NCBI GenBank assembly: GCA_036009005.1
Contig: DASYMP010000161.1
Coordinates: 1-11,743, forward strand
From: JACVRW01 sp036009005
GTDB taxonomy: Bacteria; Actinomycetota; Thermoleophilia; Solirubrobacterales; Thermoleophilaceae
Length of the DNA stretch: 11,743 bases
Reading direction: 5' to 3'
Shown in pieces: positions 1-5,531 of the stretch (positions are counted from its first letter, which is position 1; each line of letters begins with the position of its first letter). Both the position numbers and the translations under genes were made by a program. Under the pieces are notes generated by a model. The model was given only the letters and a program-made list of their open reading frames with translations, did not search any database and had not been told where the DNA came from.

Positions 1-1
1 C

Positions 2-439
2 GGCTGGGTTTGGTTCGACGCGCCGATGCGAGACAAGGCCTCCGGCAACCCGGTGGAGCGCGCCTACCAGAGGCTCGTGACGCCGATGCCGGGCCTCGGC
101 GAGGAGGACCGGCGCGTGTGGCGCTACGCGATGATCTATCCCAACATCACGATCGACCTCTATCCGGACCAGGTCGTGACGTGGCGCATCGATCCCGACG
201 GGCCGCTGCGCGCCCGCGACGAGGCGTTCGGCTACCGCCACCCGCGCGCCGGGCTCCGCACCCGCCTCGCGAGGTTCGCCAACAACAGGCTGAACACGCT
301 CGTGAGCAAGGAGGACTACGACCTCGTGGAGAACGTGCAGGCCGGCCTCGAGACGCGGGGCTTCGAGCTCGGGCCGCTGTCGCACCGCGAGGCTGCCATC
401 GCCTGGTTCGCCGAGCGGATCCGCGCGGACCTCGAGTGA
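2..439 (+). CDS. Rieske-type ring-hydroxylating oxygenase alpha subunit, C-terminal part (5' end outside window)
   Basis: Only the last 145 residues are present; the frame is open to the window edge, so the N-terminal Rieske [2Fe-2S] domain would lie upstream. What remains looks like the C-terminal catalytic domain of Rieske non-haem iron oxygenases. A YPNITIDLYPD stretch (fragment residues 46-56) fits the domain's core strands. KEDYDLVENVQAG (103-115) has the E-D-x(4)-E-x-x-Q pattern in which an Asp normally completes the 2-His-1-carboxylate iron site (candidate D105). GPLSHRE (124-130) followed by an AIAWF helix is the usual family ending. These enzymes hydroxylate or oxidatively demethylate aromatic rings, sterols or quaternary amines using electrons from a reductase. 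The His ligands are not in view, so the substrate cannot be assigned; a choline/betaine/carnitine-type enzyme would suit the amine-related neighbours. The stop overlaps the next start by 4 bases (GTGA), implying co-translation with the TetR regulator. Confidence 0.8.
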   Translation, partial: GWVWFDAPMRDKASGNPVERAYQRLVTPMPGLGEEDRRVWRYAMIYPNITIDLYPDQVVTWRIDPDGPLRARDEAFGYRHPRAGLRTRLARFANNRLNTLVSKEDYDLVENVQAGLETRGFELGPLSHREAAIAWFAERIRADLE

Positions 440-1080
440 CGGAGGCCACCACGACCGAGCGCGGCTCGCGCGAGCGCATCCTCGCCGCCGCGGTCGAGCG
501 GATCGCGCGCGACGGCATCGACGAGGTGCGCATCGCCCGCATCGCGATGGACGCGGGCGTCTCCGCGTCACTCGTGCACTACCACTTCGAGACCCGCGAG
601 GCCCTGCTCGAGCAGGCGCTCGAATACTCGTACGAGCTGGCCGGCGACGTCCGGCTCGGGCCCGAGGGCGACGCGCTCGAGCTGGACGCGGTGGGCCGGC
701 TCGCCGCGATGATCGATCAGTTCCTGCCCTACCCGGGGCTGCTCGAGCGCGACTGGATCCTCTGGGTCGAGCTGTGGCTGCGCGCCGTGCGCCACCCCGA
801 GATGCGCCCGACCGCGGCGCGTCTGTACGAGCGCATGCGCGACTGGTTCGCCCACGCGATCCGCGACGGCATCGAGAGCGGCGAGTTCACGAGCAGCCTC
901 GGCGCCGAGGTGGTCGCCGACCGCGTGCTGGCGCTCGCGGACGGCTATGGCGTGCGAGTGCTGTTCGGCGACATGGAGGTGGGCCACGCCCGGCGAGAAA
1001 TCTGGTCCGCCATCGGTTCCGCGCTCGGTCTTCCGGACGAGCCGCCGCCGCCCCTTGACCCCGAAAATGCGCAGGGCTAG
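436..1080 (+). CDS. TetR/AcrR-family transcriptional regulator (first of a tandem pair)
   Basis: The protein has 214 residues from a GTG start that overlaps the oxygenase stop (GTGA). This start places the DNA-binding domain at the usual distance from the N-terminus. The helix-turn-helix spans about residues 30-57 (VRIARIAMDAGVSASLVHYHF, 31-51), with the typical Y/H-HF ending before the ETREALLEQAL helix. The C-terminal ligand and dimer domain contains DWILWVELWLRAVRHPE (106-122), the tryptophan-rich helix of BetI-like TetR proteins, and ends in a proline-rich tail. It probably acts as a ligand-responsive repressor. By position it may sense a substrate or product of the oxygenase, of the importer downstream, or both. 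It is clearly similar to the next TetR protein through the C-terminal domain (ELW-RA-R-PE, then GEF, LADG/LDG and D-EV positions), so the two are likely duplicates. The ligand cannot be told from sequence. Confidence 0.9.
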   Translation: MTEATTTERGSRERILAAAVERIARDGIDEVRIARIAMDAGVSASLVHYHFETREALLEQALEYSYELAGDVRLGPEGDALELDAVGRLAAMIDQFLPYPGLLERDWILWVELWLRAVRHPEMRPTAARLYERMRDWFAHAIRDGIESGEFTSSLGAEVVADRVLALADGYGVRVLFGDMEVGHARREIWSAIGSALGLPDEPPPPLDPENAQG

Positions 1081-1083
1081 GTT
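1055..1083 (+). promoter_or_regulatory. Predicted sigma-70-type promoter for tetR2-pot operon
   Basis: A -35-like TTGACC (1055-1060) is followed, after exactly 17 bases, by a -10-like TAGGTT (1078-1083). Both hexamers fit the primary-sigma consensus used in actinobacteria (TTGAC and TANNNT). The -10 box overlaps the stop codon of the first tetR, so this would be an internal promoter. It gives a transcription start near 1089-1091, about 30 bases before the next ATG. The assignment rests on sequence match and spacing only. Confidence 0.6.
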
Positions 1084-1084
1084 C

Positions 1085-1108
1085 TTTCCTGAACGTGCGT
1101 TCAGGTAA
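1085..1108. promoter_or_regulatory. Palindromic TetR-type operator
   Basis: CCTGAACG (1088-1095) and CGTTCAGG (1098-1105) are perfect inverted 8-base arms around a central TG. Allowing one mismatch, the symmetry extends two more pairs outward to 1085 and 1108. Size, symmetry and the TGAACG/CGTTCA half-sites are typical of TetR-family operators. The site begins two bases after the -10 box and covers the predicted transcription start, the ideal place for repression. The likely binder is the TetR encoded at 1121 (autoregulation) or its paralogue at 436. Confidence 0.75.
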
Positions 1109-1120
1109 CGGATCGTCCCG

Positions 1121-1732
1121 ATGAGCCCCCGCCCGCGGCTGGACCATGTGCGCCGTCCCGAGCTGCTGGCCGCAGCCGCCGCGGTGATCCGCCAGCGGGG
1201 TCTCGAGAACGCGCGGGTCGCCGACGTGGCGAGCGCGGCGGACACGAGCGCGGCGTCGGTTCTCTACTACTTCGCGTCGAAGGCCGAGCTCCTCAAGGAG
1301 GCGCTCACGACCGCCGAGGAGAGCTTCTACGAGGAGCTGGCGCTCGAGCTCGATGCGATCGAGAGCCCGCGCGAGCGCCTCGTGCGGATCGTGGGCTCCT
1401 CCTCCGGCGAGGGCGACTACGACGCCGCGCTCTGGATGGAGCTGTGGGCGCGCGCGCTGCGCGACCCCGAGCTGGCCGCCACGCGCGCCGAGCTCGACGG
1501 ACGCTGGCGCCGCACGATCGCCGAGGTGGTCCGCTACGGCCAGGACCGCGGCGAGTTCGGCCCGGCCGATGCGGACGAGTTCGCCGTGCTGCTGGCCGCC
1601 GTCCTTGACGGGCTTTCGGTGCAGATAGCGCTGCGCGACGAGGAGGTCACCCCCGAGCGGGTGCGGGAGCTGGCCCTGAAACTGGCCGAGCGGGAGCTCG
1701 GCTGTGAGCTGCTCGAGGGGGCGCGATGTTGA
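1121..1732 (+). CDS. TetR/AcrR-family transcriptional regulator (second of a tandem pair), first gene of the transporter operon
   Basis: The protein has 203 residues. The ATG start is supported by the operator-bearing leader just upstream and by an N-terminus (basic MSPRPR, then RRPELLAAAAAVI) typical of TetR proteins; the ribosome binding site is weak. The helix-turn-helix lies at about residues 30-56 (VADVASAADTSAASVLYYF, 33-51) before the SKAELLKEAL helix. The regulatory domain carries DAALWMELWARALRDPE (101-117), matching the first TetR at the same place, and EFAVLLAAVLDGLSV (153-167). It most likely represses its own operon by binding the palindrome at 1088-1105 and releases it when an imported amine or derived metabolite binds. 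The stop codon lies 7 bases inside the start of potD, so the two are translationally linked. The ligand is unknown. Confidence 0.92.
   Translation: MSPRPRLDHVRRPELLAAAAAVIRQRGLENARVADVASAADTSAASVLYYFASKAELLKEALTTAEESFYEELALELDAIESPRERLVRIVGSSSGEGDYDAALWMELWARALRDPELAATRAELDGRWRRTIAEVVRYGQDRGEFGPADADEFAVLLAAVLDGLSVQIALRDEEVTPERVRELALKLAERELGCELLEGARC
1715..1721 (+). promoter_or_regulatory. Ribosome binding site for potD
   Basis: GAGGGGG lies 4 bases before the ATG at 1726, inside the 3' end of the tetR gene. It supports the 1726 start. A second candidate ATG at 1744 also has an AGGGG run, but directly abutting it, too close for normal use. Confidence 0.55.
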
Positions 1733-2832
1733 GTCGAAGGGGAATGGACCGCCGCGAACTGATCCTCGCCGGTGCGGGGCTCGCACTGGCCGGCTGCGGA
1801 GTCGGCGACTCGGGCGGAGGCTCGAAGAAGGCGACCGAGAAGACGATCGCCAAGAAGATCGACGGCGACCTCGTCTACTTCAACTGGTCCGAGTACCTCG
1901 ACCCGGCGGTCATCAAGGGCTTCGAGAAGCGGCACGGCGTGAAGGTGCGCCAGTCCTACTTCGACTCGATGCCGGCGATGATGTCGAAGCTCCGCGCGGG
2001 CATCGCGTACGACGTGATCTTCCCCACGGCGGAGTACGCGCAGCGGCTGATCCAGGGGAACCAGCTCCGGAGGATCGACCGCGACAAGCTGAAGAACGCC
2101 GACAGCGTCTACCCGGCCTTCGAGTCGCCCTGGTACGACAAGGGCTCGGATCACACGACGCCCTACACGATGTACGCGACCGGGCTCGGCTACCGCGCCG
2201 ACGTCATCAAGGGCATGACGGGCTCGTGGCGCGACCTCGGCGACGCCGACCCCGCCGGGAAGGCGTTCCTCCTGGACGACTTCCAGGAGGGCATCGGGAT
2301 GGCGAACCAGGTGAACGCCAACCCGCTGAACTCCGCCGACGACGACGCGCTCGGCAAGGCGAAGGACTACCTGCTCGAGCTCAAGCCGAAGCTGCGTGGC
2401 TTCTCGAGCGACACGATCACGACGATGACGAGCGGCAACGCCAACATCCAGCACCTCTGGAACGGCGACATCGTGAACATCCGCAACCAGGTCGACGATC
2501 CCGAGAACTACCGCTTCCAGAAGTGCAAGGAGGGCATCCCGGTCGGCAGCGACACGTTCGCGATCCCGGTGAAGGCGAAGCATCCCGGCACGGCGCTGCT
2601 CTTCATCGAGTACCTGCTCGAGCCCGAGGTGGCGGCGCAGAACGTGGGCTGGATGGGCTACCCGATGCCGTACAAGGGCGCCGCGACCGAGTCGTTCGCG
2701 AGCCTCGTCAAGGACGATCCCGAGATCAACGTGACCGTCGCGGACCTCGACCAGGGCGAGCAGTTCGAGAACCTCGGCCGGGACGACCGCCAGGCCTGGG
2801 ACCAGGTCTGGACCGAGGTGAAGGCCTCCTGA
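1726..2832 (+). CDS. potD: Polyamine-type ABC transporter substrate-binding lipoprotein (PotD-like)
   Basis: The protein has 368 residues. It begins with a lipoprotein signal: basic RRGMDRRELIL (possibly a twin-arginine signal), a short hydrophobic core and the lipobox L21-A-G-C24, so Cys24 would be lipidated and anchor the mature protein outside the membrane. The body follows the PotD/PotF pattern. Tentatively mapping E. coli PotD by eye, W54 and Y57 in YFNWSEYLDP, D185 and E188 in LDDFQE, W245 in HLWNGDI, D276 in GSDTFAIP and Y312 in MGYPMP match polyamine-contacting residues. The tryptophan that packs against the polyamine two residues before the Asp in E. coli is glycine here (G274). The ligand is probably spermidine, putrescine or a related di- or polyamine, but that change leaves room for another amine. 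It is encoded immediately before its two permeases and ATPase. Confidence 0.9.
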   Translation: MLSRRGMDRRELILAGAGLALAGCGVGDSGGGSKKATEKTIAKKIDGDLVYFNWSEYLDPAVIKGFEKRHGVKVRQSYFDSMPAMMSKLRAGIAYDVIFPTAEYAQRLIQGNQLRRIDRDKLKNADSVYPAFESPWYDKGSDHTTPYTMYATGLGYRADVIKGMTGSWRDLGDADPAGKAFLLDDFQEGIGMANQVNANPLNSADDDALGKAKDYLLELKPKLRGFSSDTITTMTSGNANIQHLWNGDIVNIRNQVDDPENYRFQKCKEGIPVGSDTFAIPVKAKHPGTALLFIEYLLEPEVAAQNVGWMGYPMPYKGAATESFASLVKDDPEINVTVADLDQGEQFENLGRDDRQAWDQVWTEVKAS

Positions 2833-2842
2833 CCCGCCGCCC

Positions 2843-3676
2843 GTGAGCCAGCGGCGGTTCGCGGCGGCCTTCCTGCTCCCGGGAGGCCTCTGGCTGGCAC
2901 TCCTGTTCGCGGTCCCGCTCGCGATCCTGCTCGCGATCTCGTTCGGCACGACCGACGATCTCGGCAACGCGCTCTACGGGTGGTATCCGGAGAACTACCA
3001 GCGCGTCTTCGAGCCGGTGTTCGTGCCGGTGCTGCTGCGCTCGGTCGGGTTCGCGCTCGCGACGGTGGTGCTCTGCCTCGCGGTCTCCTACCCGGTGGCG
3101 TACTACATCGCGATCTTCGGCGGCCGCTGGAAGAGCGTCCTGATCGCGCTCGTCGTGCTGCCCTTCTTCGTCAACTACCTCGTGCGCACCTACGCGTGGA
3201 TCGCGATGCTCGGGGACGACGGCGTCGTGAACGGCGTGCTGCCGGGCGACGGCATCAGGTTCCTGAACACGCCGTGGGCGGTGATCGGCGGCCTCGTCTA
3301 CGGCTACCTCGTGTTCATGCTGCTGCCGGTCTACGCCGCGCTCGACAGGATGGACCCCGCGCTGATCGAGGCGGGCAAGGACCTCTACGGCGGCCCGTGG
3401 CAGACGTTCCGGAACGTCACCTGGCCGCACACCTTCCAGGGCGTGCTCGCCGGCACGGTGCTCGTGTTCCTGCCGGCCGTGGGCGACTTCGTCGCGGCCC
3501 AGCTGCTCGGCGGACCGGACGAGTACATGGTCGGCAACCTGATCCAGCAGCAGTTCTTCGCGGCCGAGAACTGGCCCTTCGGAGCCGCGCTCACGACCGT
3601 GATGATGCTGTTCCTCCTGGTCTGGATGGTGCTCTACCTGCGCTCGGCGGCGCGCGAGACGGCGGCGATCGCGTGA
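2843..3676 (+). CDS. potB: Polyamine-type ABC transporter permease (PotB-like)
   Basis: This is a 277-residue inner-membrane permease of the binding-protein-dependent transport family. About six hydrophobic segments can be seen (roughly residues 8-33, 64-86, 97-122, 144-166, 200-222 and 248-268). The cytoplasmic coupling loop that contacts the ATPase is the EAA-type motif at 176-202: E-A-G-K-D-L-Y-G-G, then F-R-N-V-T-W-P and a closing G-V-L-A-G. The N-terminal LLPGGLWLALLFAVPL and LPFFVNYLVRTYAWI are characteristic of PotB/PotH rather than sugar permeases. The GTG start is forced by an in-frame stop at 2819 with no good alternative between. It begins 10 bases after potD and lacks a convincing ribosome binding site close by, so translation may depend on potD. 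It pairs with the PotC-like protein to form the channel. Confidence 0.93.
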   Translation: MSQRRFAAAFLLPGGLWLALLFAVPLAILLAISFGTTDDLGNALYGWYPENYQRVFEPVFVPVLLRSVGFALATVVLCLAVSYPVAYYIAIFGGRWKSVLIALVVLPFFVNYLVRTYAWIAMLGDDGVVNGVLPGDGIRFLNTPWAVIGGLVYGYLVFMLLPVYAALDRMDPALIEAGKDLYGGPWQTFRNVTWPHTFQGVLAGTVLVFLPAVGDFVAAQLLGGPDEYMVGNLIQQQFFAAENWPFGAALTTVMMLFLLVWMVLYLRSAARETAAIA

Positions 3677-4506
3677 AACCGCCCAAGCAGTTCGACCGGC
3701 CGCGCTTCCTCCGCGTCTACACCGCGCTCTTCTTCGTGTTCCTGTTCTCGCCGATCGCGCTGGTGGTGCTGTTCTCGTTCAACTCCACGAAGTCGCTGCA
3801 GAACTTCGACGGCTTCAGCCTGCGCTGGTACCAGCAGTTCTTCGAGTCGGAGTCGTATCGCGGCTCGCTCGAGGCGAGCCTCGAGATCGCGCTGATCACG
3901 ATGGTCGTGGCCACCGTGATCGGCACGCTGCTCGCCTACGGGCTCGTGCGCGCGCGCACGCGCTGGAGCAACGGCCTGAACGTGCTGATGCTGCTCCCGC
4001 TCGTCACGCCGGAGATCGTGGCGGGCGCGTCGGCGCTGCTGCTGTTCACGCAGGTCGGGCTCCAGCTGTCGCTCACGACGATCGTGCTCGGCCACATCAC
4101 GTTCTCGATCTCCTACGTGACCGTCGTGGTGAGGGCGCGCCTTGCCGCGCTCGGCATGGAGGTCGAGGATGCCGCGATGGACCTCGGCGCCACCCGTCTC
4201 GCGACGTTCCGGCTGATCACGCTGCCGGCGCTGTGGCCGGCGATCCTTGCCGCGGCGCTGCTGGTCTTCGCGCTGTCATTCGACGACTTCGTGCTGTCGT
4301 TCTTCACGACCGGCGAGTCGCCGCAGCCGCTGCCGGTCCGCATCTGGTCGGCGATCCGCTTCGGCGTGACGCCGACGATCAACGCGATCGGCACGTTCAT
4401 GCTGGTGGTCTCCGTGATCGTGATCGGGCTGGCGATGGGGTTGCCGAGGCTGCTCGGCCGGCGCGAGAGCGGGCTGGGCGTGCTGCTGGGGAGGGAGGCG
4501 GCTTGA
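3673..4506 (+). CDS. potC: Polyamine-type ABC transporter permease (PotC-like)
   Basis: The protein has 277 residues from a GTG that overlaps the potB stop by 4 bases (GTGA). The frame is open much further upstream, but that part lies over potB in another frame and encodes an arginine-rich shadow, so the overlap start is the sensible one. It has about six membrane segments (near 14-36, 68-92, 103-126, 133-155, 187-208 and 235-258). The EAA coupling loop runs D-A-A-M-D-L-G-A at 166-173, then F-R-L-I-T-L-P and A-I-L-A-A. FSPIALVVLFSFN (25-37) near the N-terminus and ALSFDDFVLSFFTTG (200-214) are hallmarks of PotC/PotI permeases. It forms the transport channel with PotB and docks one ATPase subunit. 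The stop overlaps the start of potA. Confidence 0.94.
   Translation: MKPPKQFDRPRFLRVYTALFFVFLFSPIALVVLFSFNSTKSLQNFDGFSLRWYQQFFESESYRGSLEASLEIALITMVVATVIGTLLAYGLVRARTRWSNGLNVLMLLPLVTPEIVAGASALLLFTQVGLQLSLTTIVLGHITFSISYVTVVVRARLAALGMEVEDAAMDLGATRLATFRLITLPALWPAILAAALLVFALSFDDFVLSFFTTGESPQPLPVRIWSAIRFGVTPTINAIGTFMLVVSVIVIGLAMGLPRLLGRRESGLGVLLGREAA
4493..4498 (+). promoter_or_regulatory. Ribosome binding site fixing the TTG start of potA
   Basis: GGGAGG ends 4 bases before the TTG at 4503. No ATG or GTG in frame lies between the end of potC and the first conserved strand of the ATPase, so this strong Shine-Dalgarno match decides in favour of the rare TTG start, which overlaps the potC stop (TTGA). 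Confidence 0.65.
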
Positions 4507-5531
4507 GCGGGGAAAGCATCCGTGCGCACTCGGCCCGCCCGAGTGCTTCGGCAATACGCTTCGAGGGCGTGACCAAGCGCTTCGGCGAGACGGTGGCCGT
4601 CGACGGCCTCGAGCTCGAGATCGAGGCGGGCGAGTTCTTCTCGCTGCTCGGGCCGTCCGGCTGCGGGAAGACGACGACGCTGCGGATGGTCGCCGGGTTC
4701 GACCAGCCGAGCGAGGGCCGCATCTATCTGGAGGGCGAGCCCGTCGAGACCGTGCCGCCCTACCGCCGCAACGTGAACACGGTGTTCCAGAGCTACGCGC
4801 TCTTCGAGCACCTCGACGTGAAGGACAACGTGGCCTTTGGGCTGAAGCGCCGCAAGGTCGACTCGAAGGAGATCCGGGAGCGCGTGGCCGAGGCCCTCGA
4901 GCTCGTGCAGCTCACGGGTCGCGAGGACTCGAAGCCGCGCGAGCTCTCGGGCGGCCAGAAGCAGCGCGTGGCGCTCGCGCGCGCGCTCGTGAACCGGCCG
5001 GCCGTGCTGCTGCTCGACGAGCCGCTCGGCGCTCTCGACCTCAAGCTGCGCAAGCAGATGCAGGTGGAGCTGAAGGGGATCCAGCGCGAGGTGGGGATCA
5101 CGTTCCTGTACGTGACCCACGACCAGGAGGAGGCGCTCGCCATGTCCGACCGCATCGCCGTCATGGACGCGGGGGAGGTGAAGCAGTGCGGCACGCCGGA
5201 GGAGGTCTACGAGCACCCGCACGGAGCGTTCGTGGCCGGCTTCATCGGCATCTCGAACCTGCTGCCCGGGCCGGACGGCACTCAGATCTCGGTGCGCCCG
5301 GAGAAGATCTGGCTCGGCGAGCTCGAGGACGGGATGACCTCGGTCGAGGGCACGATCGTGGAGCGCGTCTACGTGGGCACGACGACGCAGGTGATCGTGG
5401 AGCTCTCACCGGGAGTCCGCCTGGTGGCGCTCGAGCAGAACACCGCCCGCGCGCAGTCCGACGACCGCTGGGAGATCGGCTCCCGCGTCACGCTCGGCTG
5501 GCGCCCGGAGCACGCGCTGGTGCTGCGATGA
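4503..5531 (+). CDS. potA: Polyamine-type ABC transporter ATP-binding protein (PotA-like)
   Basis: The protein has 342 residues from a TTG start. It is a complete ABC ATPase: Walker A GPSGCGKTT (50-58), Q-loop glutamine Q96 in VFQSYALF, signature LSGGQKQRV (148-156), Walker B VLLLDEP (168-174), D-loop GALD (176-179) and switch histidine H206 in THDQEEA. VFQSYALFEH is the wording usual in PotA and related importers. From about residue 250 a C-terminal TOBE-like β-domain follows (SVRPEKIWLG, 263-272; WRPEHALVL, 333-341), as in PotA/MalK/UgpC-type ATPases. It is somewhat shorter than E. coli PotA, but no motif is missing. It energises import through PotB/PotC on the cytoplasmic face. Its stop overlaps the next start by 4 bases (ATGA), binding the secreted hydrolase gene into the same operon. 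Confidence 0.95.
   Translation: MSGESIRAHSARPSASAIRFEGVTKRFGETVAVDGLELEIEAGEFFSLLGPSGCGKTTTLRMVAGFDQPSEGRIYLEGEPVETVPPYRRNVNTVFQSYALFEHLDVKDNVAFGLKRRKVDSKEIRERVAEALELVQLTGREDSKPRELSGGQKQRVALARALVNRPAVLLLDEPLGALDLKLRKQMQVELKGIQREVGITFLYVTHDQEEALAMSDRIAVMDAGEVKQCGTPEEVYEHPHGAFVAGFIGISNLLPGPDGTQISVRPEKIWLGELEDGMTSVEGTIVERVYVGTTTQVIVELSPGVRLVALEQNTARAQSDDRWEIGSRVTLGWRPEHALVLR

Noticed and set aside
10..435. Upstream in-frame extension of the first tetR gene
   Set aside because: The peptide is arginine-proline-rich and lies wholly over the oxygenase fragment in another frame. The GTG at 436 gives a normal-length TetR.
1744..1746. Second ATG as the potD start
   Set aside because: Its AGGGG abuts the codon with no spacing. 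ATG 1726 has a better-spaced GAGGGGG and keeps the extra arginine pair of the signal sequence, though both starts would leave a workable lipoprotein signal.
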